This document shows, piece after piece, positions 54,568-63,995 of a stretch of 64,000 bases of DNA. Each line of letters begins with the position of its first letter. Position 1 is the stretch's first letter. The notes beneath the pieces are model-generated. The model did not search any database. It was not told the DNA's origin and was given only the letters and a program-made list of their open reading frames with translations. The translations under genes and the position numbers were made by a program. Source of the DNA: Candidatus Fermentithermobacillaceae bacterium (GTDB lineage Bacteria > Bacillota > Sulfobacillia > Fermentithermobacillales > Fermentithermobacillaceae); the NCBI GenBank assembly GCA_012842685.1, contig DUSI01000044.1:1-64000 (forward strand), in the 5' to 3' direction.

Positions 54568-55503
54568 TCATTTATGGGGAGGTCTTACGCCTTCTACGAC
54601 GGATCTCACATAACGCACGATCCCGTTCATGATGCCCTGGGCGATCCGCCTCCGGTAGAGGGGCGCGCGGAAATTGGCTTCGTCGGCAAAGTAAGTGAGG
54701 CAAAGGGGCTCCACCCTCACCACGGGGAAGCCGGGGTAGGTCTCGCCCGGGAGCTCCTCGATAGGGCCGAAGGCTGTCCCCATGTTCTCCTTGAGCGCCT
54801 CCGAAATGCTTGCAGCCAGCGCTCTGGACAAAGGGCACCCCGGCTTGGCTCTTATGTGATATGACCTCCCCAGGGGATCTTTTTCTCCGGCCATGTGTAT
54901 CTCTACGGCCATCTCGGGGGACGACCGTGCGACTTCCTTGAGCCTCGCCCCGGGCTCCAGGTAGGAGTCGTCTTCCCTCGTGAGGAGCGCCACGGTGCCG
55001 CAAGACGCCATGATGGCCGCGAGCTCCCGGGCCACTTCTAAGTTGCAGTCCTTTTCGAGGAGGTTCACCGGGCCCCTCACGCCCCGGTCCTTCCCTCCGT
55101 GACCCGGGTCCACCGCTATCCGGCGTCCGGACATGAGGGAAAAGAGGGGGTCCCTTGGGAGGGCGATCCTTATCACGCAGGGCATCCCCTCGGCGACCGA
55201 TACCGACGCTCCCGTCTCGAATTCGCTGTGGATCTCGAGGAGGACCGTATCGGGAGATGCGCCCCGGAAGACGAAAAAGCGTCTGAGGAGCCCGTCTGCG
55301 ACCAGTATCTCGTCCTCGGCCATGGTGAGCCCGATTCCGTTCAGCGTGACTCTCATGACGTAATCGTGAGGCCCAGCTTCAAAAGGCCCGTCGATGTCCA
55401 CGGACCGGGGAACACCGGTGGATTCAAGGGATATGACGGATTCGCCTCCGCGGAGCGGACCGTTCCTCACGGAGGCCCATGCGTTTAGAAGCCGGGACTT
55501 CAC
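54568..55503 (-). CDS. N-acetylmuramoyl-L-alanine amidase (Amidase_3)
   Basis: This 311-residue enzyme cleaves the bond between the glycan and the stem peptide in peptidoglycan. After an N-terminal beta-rich domain of about 120 residues it has the zinc motif AVDPGHGGKD, Glu in LLEKDCNLEV and His in AVEIHMAGE. A signal peptide is not obvious, which is unusual for a cell-wall amidase; the N-terminal domain may serve export or spore-cortex placement. GTG 55503 overlaps the stop codon of the decarboxylase (TAGTG), so the two are coupled. Confidence 0.85.
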   Translation of the reverse strand: MKSRLLNAWASVRNGPLRGGESVISLESTGVPRSVDIDGPFEAGPHDYVMRVTLNGIGLTMAEDEILVADGLLRRFFVFRGASPDTVLLEIHSEFETGASVSVAEGMPCVIRIALPRDPLFSLMSGRRIAVDPGHGGKDRGVRGPVNLLEKDCNLEVARELAAIMASCGTVALLTREDDSYLEPGARLKEVARSSPEMAVEIHMAGEKDPLGRSYHIRAKPGCPLSRALAASISEALKENMGTAFGPIEELPGETYPGFPVVRVEPLCLTYFADEANFRAPLYRRRIAQGIMNGIVRYVRSVVEGVRPPHK

Positions 55504-57038
55504 TAGTCCTTCACCACCCGGATGGTTTCGAGGCTCGTGTCTTTGGGACCGGATATGCCGAATGCCAGTTTCCTCATGACTTCGAGGTAGGCGATGGTAT
55601 CGCCGGTTATGACCTCGCCGGGGTACAGTATCGGGATCCCCGGTGGGTAGCATGTTACGACTTCGGCAGAGACCCTGCCCGTCGCGTCCTGCAAGGGGAC
55701 GCTTTCCCACGGGCTCTGCACTGCCTTCCTGGGCGTCAATGCCATCTCCGGGATGGGCGGGAGGTCTGGGACAGACTTCGGGGAAGACGCCAGGTCCCTG
55801 GCCACCTCACCCCTCGCCACGGCGGCGGTGAGGTCCCTAAGGCCTTCCAGGAGCTTCTCCACTTGGGCTCCTGTGTTGCCCCAGCTCACGATCACGAGCA
55901 CGTTGTAGAGATCTGACATCTCCACTTGTATGCCGTGGCGCTGCCTCAGGAACTTCTCTGCCTTGTAGCCGGTTATGCCCAGCTCCCGTACGGTGACGGT
56001 CACCTTCGTAGGATCCAGATGTCCGGGTGTTTCGGAGCCGAAGCTCAAAAGCCCGGGGATCTTGTTGACCTCGTGCCTCAGGTATTCGGCGAGGTTTATG
56101 GCATACTCCAGGATGTCGTGACCGTAGAGAGCCATCTGTCGCCTGGCCATATCCAGCGACGCGAGGAGGAGGTAAGACGCGCTCGTGGTCGTGAGGTGCT
56201 GGAACATGGCCTTGAGCCTATCGATGTCGATCCGGTTTCCTTTCACGTGCAGGTAAGACGCCTGGGTAAGGGCGCCCAGGATTTTGTGGGCTCCCTGGGC
56301 TACCGCGTCTGCTCCCGCGTCAAGGGCCGGTTCGGGCAGCCTCGGGTGGAACCTGAAGTGCGGCCCGTGGGCTTCATCCACGAGGAGGACGACGCCGCGC
56401 TCGTGGAGGTACTCTGCGACCGGTGCTAGGTCCACCGAACTGCCGTAATACGTGGGGTTTACGAGGAGAGCCGCCTTGGCGTCTGGGTTCCTTTCTACGC
56501 ACTCTTTCAGAGATGCGGCGTTTATCCCCTTGAAAATGCCGAGATAAGGGTCATAGTCTGTCTGGGCGAATACCGGGATGGCTCCTGAGAGGATGATGGC
56601 CCCGAGTATGGACTTGTGGATGTTGCGGGGAATCACGATCTTTTCCCCGTCTCCGACGGTCCCGAGCACCATGGCCTGGATGGCTCCGGTGGTCCCGCCC
56701 ACAGAGAAGAACGTCCGGTCCGCGCCGAAAGCCCTGGCGGCCAGCTCTTGGGCTTCGCGTATGCATCCCTGGGGCTCATGGAGGTCGTCCATCCCGGGCA
56801 CGCCGGTTACGTCGGCCTCGAAAGCGTGGCGGCTGAGCAGTGCGATTATGCCGGGCTCGGCGCCTCTTCCGCCTCTGTGACCCGGCATGTGGAAGCGCGT
56901 AACTCCGGCGTACGCGTCCAGAGCCTCGCAAATAGGCGCCCGCTCTTGGGACAGATCGCGGGAAAGCGATGAGATGGCAGCGGCTTTCTCGGGCGTGGAC
57001 TGTCTCACGGACTGCCTGGCAATACGCATCCTTCTCAC
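55503..57038 (-). CDS. Orn/Lys/Arg decarboxylase family PLP enzyme
   Basis: This 511-residue fold-type I decarboxylase has the PLP lysine in AQGAHKILGALTQ and the conserved RFHMPGHRGG, then SVGGTTGAIQAM near residue 125, and LLVDEAHGPHFRFH with the PLP-ring aspartate. It removes CO2 from arginine, lysine or ornithine to make polyamine precursors; the substrate cannot be told. GTG 57038 follows GGAGG by 6 bases; ATG 57029 is the alternative. It is 100 bases downstream of the ChlD-like gene and coupled to the amidase. Confidence 0.92.
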   Translation of the reverse strand: MRRMRIARQSVRQSTPEKAAAISSLSRDLSQERAPICEALDAYAGVTRFHMPGHRGGRGAEPGIIALLSRHAFEADVTGVPGMDDLHEPQGCIREAQELAARAFGADRTFFSVGGTTGAIQAMVLGTVGDGEKIVIPRNIHKSILGAIILSGAIPVFAQTDYDPYLGIFKGINAASLKECVERNPDAKAALLVNPTYYGSSVDLAPVAEYLHERGVVLLVDEAHGPHFRFHPRLPEPALDAGADAVAQGAHKILGALTQASYLHVKGNRIDIDRLKAMFQHLTTTSASYLLLASLDMARRQMALYGHDILEYAINLAEYLRHEVNKIPGLLSFGSETPGHLDPTKVTVTVRELGITGYKAEKFLRQRHGIQVEMSDLYNVLVIVSWGNTGAQVEKLLEGLRDLTAAVARGEVARDLASSPKSVPDLPPIPEMALTPRKAVQSPWESVPLQDATGRVSAEVVTCYPPGIPILYPGEVITGDTIAYLEVMRKLAFGISGPKDTSLETIRVVKD

Positions 57039-57138
57039 GGTTAGGCCTCCCCCAATCCCTTGACGAACAACATGGTATTCAGCCGAAGGGAAAAACGTCA
57101 CTGTCTCGCTGGACTCGAAGCCGGCTTACACGGTCCGG

Positions 57139-58881
57139 CTAGCGGAGACTTTCTTTTCTGGCGATCGCCGCAAGGGTGGCGGCTTCCAGCTCCTCAACAA
57201 TGTAAAGGGTGCCTCTCGCGCACGCAACCATCTCTTTGAGGAAGTTCCTGTTAGGCTCGAGACCTATGCAGCCGAGGCGGATCCCTCTCCGGGCGATCGC
57301 TTTGGCCGCGTCAAGGGCGTCCTGGATGGGCGAGAGGCTCTTTGAGGGGACGGTGGGGATCCCGTCGGTAATCACAAGTATGAGAGGTTTCTTGGGAGAG
57401 TGAGCCGCCAGCTCCAGGGCTTTCTCGAGCCCTGAGGCGAGCGGAGTGAGTCCCAGGGCGTGTATTTCCGAAAGCCCTTCTTCGATCTTTCGCCTGTTTC
57501 GAGTGAAACCGGATACGACCTTTACATCGGTATCCTGGAAAGCGACCACAGACACCTTGTCTTTTCCCGACAGTACCAGGTGCCGGGCGAGGTCTTTGGC
57601 TGCCCTGATCCTGCTTCCTGCCATGGACGCTGAAGCGTCGATGAGGAGTATCACGGGCGTCCCTTTCCGCTCCCGGCCGTAAGAGAATCTGAGGTCAGAC
57701 CAGGTAGGAGGGCAGCCGGTGGGCAGGAGGGCCAGAGTCCTGGCCTTCCAGGCGAGAATCGTCTCGGGGATCGCCAGGGTGGGGAGGGGCTCTCCTTTGA
57801 CCGGCGGTAGGGCGATTCCCCTGCCCCTTGGCGTTACGGGCTCGAGGCCAATTCCTTTGCGTGTGCCCGAAGACACCTTGCGGGACGGTAGGAGCCACAG
57901 GAGCCGCCTGAGGTATGCCTCCACCTCGGAGGAGTGGTTCTTCAGGTAGGAGAGGGCCATCATCCCGTCTCTCGTCAGGAAGTACTTGCTTCCGTCGTAC
58001 GCGGCGAGGCCGGATCCGGTCACTATCCTCCGGATCTCTTCGGGCGTCTTGTCGGTGTCAAGACGCAGCCTCGCGAAATCCCATGCCCTCATGCCCTTTG
58101 CCAGTTCTTCCAGAAGCCGCCCGGAAGCTCTTGCCGAGCCCAGATCCTGCGCTATCTTCCTCGCCAGCGCTTCCTGGCGGTAGAGGTTTCCGGGCGCTTT
58201 TTCGTTGTCGCCCGGGTCGTTTCTGAGCAGTGAGTCGCCCGATGCCCGGTATTCGGACATATCCAGCGGCACCGTGCCCTTGGAGAGGCGGACCTTCTTA
58301 ACCTTTCTGAGCTCCAGTCCTGCTTCGATCGTGGCGGATTCGACGGAAGCCACGATGGTGAAGACCGATGCCAGCATCTCCGGCTTCATGAGGCACGCGA
58401 TGTGGACGTGGGTCGTGTGGGCCTCCCGCACTGTCTCTTCCTGTCCGTGGGTAAGCGTCCCGTCGAGCCTCCCCCCGCCGGCTCCGGTCTGGATGTCGAT
58501 GTAGGAAAGGAGGGGCTCGAGGCTTTGGGGCGACGGTGCCCCCGGGACAAAGAACCGAAGGCCTGAGAGGGCGGAGAGGAGGTGCCTCCGGACCAGTTGC
58601 GGGTCGAGACGCCCCGGGGAGTGGAAGACGTCTATATGTAGCACCTCACCCGGATGCTCGCGGGTGTAGAAAACCTTCCCGGCGTCCTGGTTCGCGATGA
58701 CCGTCACCTGGTCGGGTTGAGAGGGGTCTTGCACGTGGACTTTGAGGGAGACGACCGCCGTTTCGCCCACACGGGCAGCGCCCTTTTCTTCCAGGAGGCG
58801 CTTGAGCCTCATGAGGGCGGTCTTTTGTCCGGCGGACGCCCCTTCGGGAAAGGGGAAAGATGGAGGAAAGGACGTCACCAC
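57139..58881 (-). CDS. ChlD-like VWA-domain protein (partner of the ChlI-like AAA protein)
   Basis: This 580-residue protein ends in a von Willebrand factor A domain (about 410-575) with a complete MIDAS: LLIDASASM (DxSxS), Thr in LTPLASGLE and Asp in VITDGIP. A helical middle region precedes it. The pairing with a ChlI-type AAA ATPase copies the D/I subunits of magnesium chelatase, but no ChlH or tetrapyrrole gene is near, so another chelatase or remodelling job is likely. GTG 58881 overlaps the stop of the AAA gene (GTGGTGA), indicating coupling. Confidence 0.85.
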   Translation of the reverse strand: MVTSFPPSFPFPEGASAGQKTALMRLKRLLEEKGAARVGETAVVSLKVHVQDPSQPDQVTVIANQDAGKVFYTREHPGEVLHIDVFHSPGRLDPQLVRRHLLSALSGLRFFVPGAPSPQSLEPLLSYIDIQTGAGGGRLDGTLTHGQEETVREAHTTHVHIACLMKPEMLASVFTIVASVESATIEAGLELRKVKKVRLSKGTVPLDMSEYRASGDSLLRNDPGDNEKAPGNLYRQEALARKIAQDLGSARASGRLLEELAKGMRAWDFARLRLDTDKTPEEIRRIVTGSGLAAYDGSKYFLTRDGMMALSYLKNHSSEVEAYLRRLLWLLPSRKVSSGTRKGIGLEPVTPRGRGIALPPVKGEPLPTLAIPETILAWKARTLALLPTGCPPTWSDLRFSYGRERKGTPVILLIDASASMAGSRIRAAKDLARHLVLSGKDKVSVVAFQDTDVKVVSGFTRNRRKIEEGLSEIHALGLTPLASGLEKALELAAHSPKKPLILVITDGIPTVPSKSLSPIQDALDAAKAIARRGIRLGCIGLEPNRNFLKEMVACARGTLYIVEELEAATLAAIARKESLR

Positions 58882-60293
58882 CGCAGGTCATCCTGCCACT
58901 CGGGAGGTGTGACCACCTCTTCCCAGGGCAGGCTGGAAAGCCTCCTGGCAGGTTGGGGCGGCGACGCGGGTACTGCGCTGGAGCGCGGGCCGAGTCTCCC
59001 GCGCACTGCTGCCATGTACCTCTGGAGGGCCCGCTGCAGCCTGCCCGGTCGCGTCTTTCCGTCAAGCGTCTGCCTTTGGCCCTGCGGGTCGCCAGCACTG
59101 ATCTTCGGTGTGTCCATAGCTCCGCCGCTACCTGTTCCCACCGCCTGCGTAAACCCTTTGAGCCCGTCTCCCATATCGTCCCTGGGATGGACCTGTTCGC
59201 TTTCGGGTTTCTTGGAGCTTTCGGCCTCATCTGCGCCGGTCGTATCGGCAGGTCCCAAAGCGTCCCGCACCGGCCTCACCCCGGCCGCTTTCCGCATCTC
59301 CAGGTCCTTTAGGATTTCCGACAAGGCCAGCGGTTCCACTCTGTGCCTGAGCACCAAAGGAGCAACCAGGGCCAGTTCGTCGAAAGACACTTCGGTCTTG
59401 CCCGCGACGAGCGCCGCAAGGCGAGAGGAAAGCTCCATCGCCTCTACCGCCCGGAGGCTCTCCACGTTTCTGTAGACGTAAAGGTTCGCGAGGTATTTGA
59501 GGATTGGCCTCGGGACGACCACGTCTTTCAGCGAGCTTGCCTTCAGGAGCAAGTCCTTGAGGAAAGAGTCTTCACTTAAGTCGCACCCGGTTTCCCCGGC
59601 GAGGATCCGTTCGACGACGGCAGGGTCACCCGGTCTCTGGACGGGGACGACCAGGTCGAACCTGTCCGCCAGCTGCCTGCGGATGTCTTCCAGGGGACCC
59701 GGGTCTTCATCAGGGTTTGAGGCAGCCCAGACCGACGCGCACACGTCTATCTCAAAGGGCCTCAGCCCTACCTCTTCGATCTTGACGCATCCGGGCTTGG
59801 TGCCCATCACCGAGAGCAGGACGTCGGTTATCTCGGGCGCGGTTTCTGCCAGTCGGTTCACTTCGTCTATGAAGATGATGCCGCGGTTGGCCATGGGGAT
59901 GGCTCCGGGCATAAGCGACGCCTGCGGCCTTCCGGGGTCGGTAAGCCTTTCCAGGTCGATGCTGCCGAGCACCGTACCCAGCTTCGCTCCGTGGCCTATC
60001 TCGACGAAAGGCATGGGGACTTCTTCGACCATGTCCCCGGGGATGGGACCCGCGTCTCTATGTACCGGGCAATGGGGGCTTTCCGGCAGGCAATGGTAGG
60101 GACAGCCCAGGATGCGGCGGATCTTTGGTACCCTGTGCCTCACCCACCGCATCACGGTCGTCTTGCCTGTCCCGCGGAGCCCCTCGGCGTGTATATGGAG
60201 GGGGATGCCGGCCAAAGTCGAGATGAGGGACATCTCGACGGCCAGGAAGAGACTTTCATTTCCCTTATGTCTGAGCGGTAACGGTTTAGCCAA
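58875..60293 (-). CDS. ChlI-like AAA+ ATPase (magnesium chelatase subunit I family)
   Basis: This 472-residue AAA+ protein has Walker A GLRGTGKTT (Lys44), Walker B IIFIDEVNRL and the Cys-containing insert GCPYHC...HCPVHR (Cys64, Cys68, Cys75) seen in ChlI/BchI relatives. A helical lid and a linker with a Pro/Lys-rich tail follow (about 350-472). It would drive conformational change in a target together with the VWA partner. TTG 60293 follows AGGAGG by seven bases. That ribosome site is inside a strong hairpin (60297-60340). Confidence 0.87.
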   Translation of the reverse strand: MAKPLPLRHKGNESLFLAVEMSLISTLAGIPLHIHAEGLRGTGKTTVMRWVRHRVPKIRRILGCPYHCLPESPHCPVHRDAGPIPGDMVEEVPMPFVEIGHGAKLGTVLGSIDLERLTDPGRPQASLMPGAIPMANRGIIFIDEVNRLAETAPEITDVLLSVMGTKPGCVKIEEVGLRPFEIDVCASVWAASNPDEDPGPLEDIRRQLADRFDLVVPVQRPGDPAVVERILAGETGCDLSEDSFLKDLLLKASSLKDVVVPRPILKYLANLYVYRNVESLRAVEAMELSSRLAALVAGKTEVSFDELALVAPLVLRHRVEPLALSEILKDLEMRKAAGVRPVRDALGPADTTGADEAESSKKPESEQVHPRDDMGDGLKGFTQAVGTGSGGAMDTPKISAGDPQGQRQTLDGKTRPGRLQRALQRYMAAVRGRLGPRSSAVPASPPQPARRLSSLPWEEVVTPPEWQDDLRW

Positions 60294-60296
60294 ATC

Positions 60297-60340
60297 AAAA
60301 CCTCCTGCGGGGTCTAGTGTTCCCGCCCGGCAGGAGGTTT
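60297..60340 (-). promoter_or_regulatory. Hairpin sequestering the ribosome site of the ChlI-like gene
   Basis: A perfect 11-bp stem (60298-60308 with 60330-60340) includes the AGGAGG of the ChlI-like gene in its 3' arm, read on the minus strand. It could act as a translation switch, or as a terminator for the upstream gene with the tail TTTTGATTT. Confidence 0.5.
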
Positions 60341-60368
60341 CTTACTGGTTATTCTTTTCCTGTACAGC

Positions 60369-61052
60369 CTATTTGCGCAGGTACGACTGGATGCTGTTGA
60401 GCGCCTGCTCAAACTCGGCTTTCCTGGACAACAAGAAGGTTATGGCATTGTCTGCTTTCTTGGCCTTTGTTATATCGTTTGCGTCGTACTGCGGCATCTT
60501 GCCGTCGGAGATCTCCAGGATCCCGTAGAGGTTGCCGAGCTTGAGGTCTACCGACTTCACCTGGCTCCAGGGAAATTTCGAACACTTGCGCCCTGTGATA
60601 GAACCTACGGCCATGCCTGATTTTAGGATGAAGATGTTGGAGCTGGAGCACGCCAGGCCTTCACCGGCGTTTCCCTGGATAGCGAAGGTGACGGTCTCAC
60701 CCGGCGAGAGGTTCTGGTCGAGAAGCATGCGCAGCGCGCCCAACTTCTCGGCTACGTCGCTCCCGGCTGTCGGCGGTTTGGACACCGTCACGTTCTTGGC
60801 CAGGGACTGCATGATGTAATCGTACTTCTTCATTATGCCGGACTTTTCCATGCAGTCGGTGCAGAGGTAATGCCCTTGTACCGTCTTGAAATGGTTGTCC
60901 GATTCAAACGCTTCGCTGCCGCACTGGTGACATTTTACGCGGCCCTTCTTCTTGGGTAAGCAGTCTTCGCAGTACCACTCCCCATCTACGATCACCAGTG
61001 GTGCCCTGTTTATGCCCAGGTTAGAGGCACCGCAAGAGACACAGTTGGCCAA
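60369..61052 (-). CDS. Zinc-finger and PH-domain-like protein
   Basis: This 227-residue protein has two CxxC...CxxC zinc modules in the first 70 residues (Cys4, Cys7, Cys28, Cys31; Cys41, Cys44, Cys64, Cys67), a short helical linker, and a C-terminal PH-like domain (about 100-200: SPGETVTFAIQG, then PWSQVKSVDLKLGNLYGILE). It ends with a helix. Such proteins are mostly uncharacterised. TTG 61052 follows AAGGAGG by about nine bases. It lies 75 bases before the ChlI-like gene on the same strand. Confidence 0.72.
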   Translation of the reverse strand: MANCVSCGASNLGINRAPLVIVDGEWYCEDCLPKKKGRVKCHQCGSEAFESDNHFKTVQGHYLCTDCMEKSGIMKKYDYIMQSLAKNVTVSKPPTAGSDVAEKLGALRMLLDQNLSPGETVTFAIQGNAGEGLACSSSNIFILKSGMAVGSITGRKCSKFPWSQVKSVDLKLGNLYGILEISDGKMPQYDANDITKAKKADNAITFLLSRKAEFEQALNSIQSYLRK

Positions 61053-61156
61053 AGGTGGATTCCTCCTTCCGCAATGTTCTTATCGCCATTCGGGCGGAGG
61101 TTCTTTATAGAAACTTGAGTTTGCGTCACAAGAACGTTCAAAATGAGACTTTGGAC

Positions 61157-62146
61157 CTACCCCGGTGAACCCAGTTTCCGGCGCAGCTCCTGGACGAGCC
61201 TCAGAGTCTGGGCCGCGTCTTCGTACGTCTGCCCTGCAGTTTCTTCGAATTTCTTAATGGATTTGCTAAACCAGTCTGCTTCTGCGAGCTCCTTTATGGT
61301 CTGCGAGTTCTGGTTTGAGATCAGGGTTACGTCTTCTACGGCGCTCACCAGGTTTTCTATTCTGCTTGCGGTGTCTATCGTGCTCTCGGATATGAAGGTT
61401 ATCTCGGTCGCCGAGCTTTCTACCGCCGCCTCGATGCTCTCGAGCGCTTTGCCTGCCTCATTGGCCAGTACGACTCCTTGCTCCACCTGTTCGGTGCCTT
61501 TTTTCATGGAGGCTATGGCCCGTTCGGTCCTCCTGTTTATGTCCTCGACGAGGTTCGAGATGTCTTTGGCGGCAGAGTTCGATTTCTCGGCGAGCTTCCT
61601 CACTTCGGAAGCTACGACCGCGAAGCCGCGCCCGTGCTCTCCCGCCCTGGCTGCTTCGATGGCCGCGTTTAGAGCCAACAGGTTTGTGCGCTCGGCGATC
61701 TCGCTGATGAGGGCCACTATCTCTCCGATCTGGGCGGACCGTTCACCGAGGTCCGCTATTTCGTCGGCGTTCTTGATCACCATGTCCCGGATGGCCCGCA
61801 TCTCCAGAACGGTCTTCTTCACGGTGTCGGAACCTGACCGGGCCAGAGACCTCATCTCTTCCGCGGATACGGCCAGCTCTTCTGTCTTGGCCGAAACCGC
61901 GTTCATGGATTCGGCCATCTGCGAGGCCAGTTCCGCTATTTCTTTGTAGGAACCGGCCTGGCGGTTGACACCGTCTGAGACCTGCGAAAGGGCCGTGTTT
62001 ACATCCCCGGTGAGCCTGTAGACGTCTTCAAGGCAGTTTTGGAGGACTCTCGCGCCTTCCATGACCGAGGCCGCGATCCTCTCAAGGGCATTCATATCCC
62101 GGATAATTTCGGCCACGGTGTTCTTGTCCGCAGGCATACCCAACAT
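61157..62146 (-). CDS. Soluble methyl-accepting chemotaxis-like protein
   Basis: This 329-residue protein has a methyl-accepting signalling domain with the hairpin tip [20 protein letters not shown] near 165-185, but no membrane helix and no HAMP domain. About 60 residues of helix precede it. It is probably a cytoplasmic receptor that reports to CheA or another histidine kinase. ATG 62146 lies two bases from GGGGTGA; ATG 62137 is a good alternative. It diverges from the D-aminoacylase gene. Confidence 0.9.
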   Translation of the reverse strand: MLGMPADKNTVAEIIRDMNALERIAASVMEGARVLQNCLEDVYRLTGDVNTALSQVSDGVNRQAGSYKEIAELASQMAESMNAVSAKTEELAVSAEEMRSLARSGSDTVKKTVLEMRAIRDMVIKNADEIADLGERSAQIGEIVALISEIAERTNLLALNAAIEAARAGEHGRGFAVVASEVRKLAEKSNSAAKDISNLVEDINRRTERAIASMKKGTEQVEQGVVLANEAGKALESIEAAVESSATEITFISESTIDTASRIENLVSAVEDVTLISNQNSQTIKELAEADWFSKSIKKFEETAGQTYEDAAQTLRLVQELRRKLGSPG

Positions 62147-62342
62147 TCACCCCTGGTTCCGATATGAATATCGGAGTCTCTACGGATGTGATTAGTGATG
62201 AACCACTTAAATTTCCATCAGGCCTTGCACGCGGGGGACGTCTACACGCTGCGCAGTTCGCTTGTCGTGGGCTTCGCATGGCACAAGGTATTGCACCTTC
62301 CGATCTCGAATTCAGCTCCTTAAGCAGAAGGAGGCGCGATAC

Positions 62343-63932
62343 ATGCTGGACTTCAAGATCAAGAACGTACGCATCGTAGACGGAACCGGATCTCCCTATT
62401 TCCACGGCGAGGTCGGCGTGAAAGATGGGAAAATCGTAGAGGTTGGCTGGCGAGTGGATGGAGAAGCCGAGAGGGTCATCGACGGACGCGGCTTGGTCCT
62501 CGCGCCCGGCTTTATCGATTCCCACAGCCACTCCGACACCACGTGGTTCCTGGACCGCCGCGGCGAGTCCAAGCTCATGCAGGGCGTGACCACCGAAGTC
62601 ACCGGGCAATGCGGCGCTTCGGCGGCGCCCTACGGCGAAAAGCGACGGGCCGCACAGATGGACTCGGACACGGAAGAAGGAGTGCCCGTAACCTGGACGA
62701 CGTTCGCCGAGTACCTCGACGCTCTGGAGAAAAACGGTGTCGGCCTGAACATCGCACCTCTCGTCGGGCACAGCGCCATAAGGGCTTCGGTGATGGGGTA
62801 CGACAGGCGGCCCCCGACCGAGGCCGAACTGGAAGAGATGAAGAAGCACATCGTCGAGGCCATGGAGGCGGGGGCCTTCGGCTACTCTTCCGGGCTGATA
62901 TACCCTCCCAGCTCCTACGCGGATACGCAGGAGCTCATCGAACTGGCCAAGGCCATGGCGCCCTACGGCGGCATCTACGCGACCCACATGAGGAACGAGG
63001 GTCTTGGGCTCCTCGAGTCGGTGGAAGAAGCGATTACCATAGGACGCGAGGCTAAGGTCCCGGTGCAGATATCCCACCACAAAGTCACCGCCGAGAAGGC
63101 CTGGGGCGCGGTGAAGGATTCTCTCAGGATGATAGAAGAGGCCCGTGCCCAGGGGGTGGATGTCCTCTGCGACCAGTATCCGTACATCGCCTCTGCTACA
63201 TCTCTTACCTCCATAATCCCCGGATGGGCCCATGAAGGCGGGCCCAAAGCCCTGCTGGCGAGGCTGAAGGATCCGGAAACGTCGGCGAAACTGAAACAAA
63301 TCGTGGATGAGAGCCGGGCCGGCGGCGGGTGGAACAAGCTCCTCATAACCAGCGTCCGCTCCGAGAAAAACCGCTTCGCCCAAGGGAAGCGTATCCCCGA
63401 GATAGCAGCCATCTGGGGCGTGAGCGAAGTCGAAGCGGCGTGGCGGCTCCTCATAGAGGAAGAGCTGGAGGTCGGCGAGGCCAACTTCGGCATGTGCGAG
63501 GAAGATGTGAAGACGGTTATGTCCAGCAGGCTCGTCATGATCGGCTCCGACTCCAGCGCGACGGCCCTGGACGGCCCGCTGGCCAAGGGGCATCCCCATC
63601 CCCGTACGTTTGGAACCTTCCCGCGGGTCTTGGGCAAGTACACCAGGGAAGAAAAACTCCTGACGCTGGAGCAAGCGGTGTACAAGATGACGGGAATGGC
63701 CGCCATGCGCCTGAAGCTCTGGGACCGCGGGGTTATAAGGCCCGGGGCGTGGGCGGACCTCGTGCTGTTCGACCCAGATACCATAATCGACACCGCGACC
63801 TTCGAAAACCCGCGCCAGTACCCCAAGGGCATAGAGTGGGTAATGGTGAACGGCGTGATGGTGATTGAAGACGGGCGGCACACCGGGAAGTTCCCCGGAA
63901 AGGTGCTAAGGAGACCTGGGTACAAGAAGTAG
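62343..63932 (+). CDS. N-acyl-D-amino-acid deacylase (D-aminoacylase)
   Basis: This 529-residue amidohydrolase has the D-aminoacylase pattern: IDGRGLVLAPGFIDSHSHSD with metal histidines, the metal-ligand cysteine in TGQCGASA, histidines in ATHMRNE and QISHHKVT, and the catalytic aspartate in GSDSSAT. It frees D-amino acids from their N-acyl form. ATG 62343 follows AGAAGGAGGCG. It is alone; a hairpin terminator (63956-63977) follows. Confidence 0.93.
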   Translation: MLDFKIKNVRIVDGTGSPYFHGEVGVKDGKIVEVGWRVDGEAERVIDGRGLVLAPGFIDSHSHSDTTWFLDRRGESKLMQGVTTEVTGQCGASAAPYGEKRRAAQMDSDTEEGVPVTWTTFAEYLDALEKNGVGLNIAPLVGHSAIRASVMGYDRRPPTEAELEEMKKHIVEAMEAGAFGYSSGLIYPPSSYADTQELIELAKAMAPYGGIYATHMRNEGLGLLESVEEAITIGREAKVPVQISHHKVTAEKAWGAVKDSLRMIEEARAQGVDVLCDQYPYIASATSLTSIIPGWAHEGGPKALLARLKDPETSAKLKQIVDESRAGGGWNKLLITSVRSEKNRFAQGKRIPEIAAIWGVSEVEAAWRLLIEEELEVGEANFGMCEEDVKTVMSSRLVMIGSDSSATALDGPLAKGHPHPRTFGTFPRVLGKYTREEKLLTLEQAVYKMTGMAAMRLKLWDRGVIRPGAWADLVLFDPDTIIDTATFENPRQYPKGIEWVMVNGVMVIEDGRHTGKFPGKVLRRPGYKK

Positions 63933-63955
63933 TCTCAGAACACGGGCTTGCGCGG

Positions 63956-63995
63956 AGGGCTCTCTTGGCGGAGCCCTTCGCCTATCTCGGTTTCT
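63956..63995 (+). terminator. Terminator after the D-aminoacylase gene
   Basis: A 7-bp stem (63956-63962 with 63971-63977) with an 8-base loop is followed by a moderately T-rich TCGCCTATCTCGGTTTC. Confidence 0.45.
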
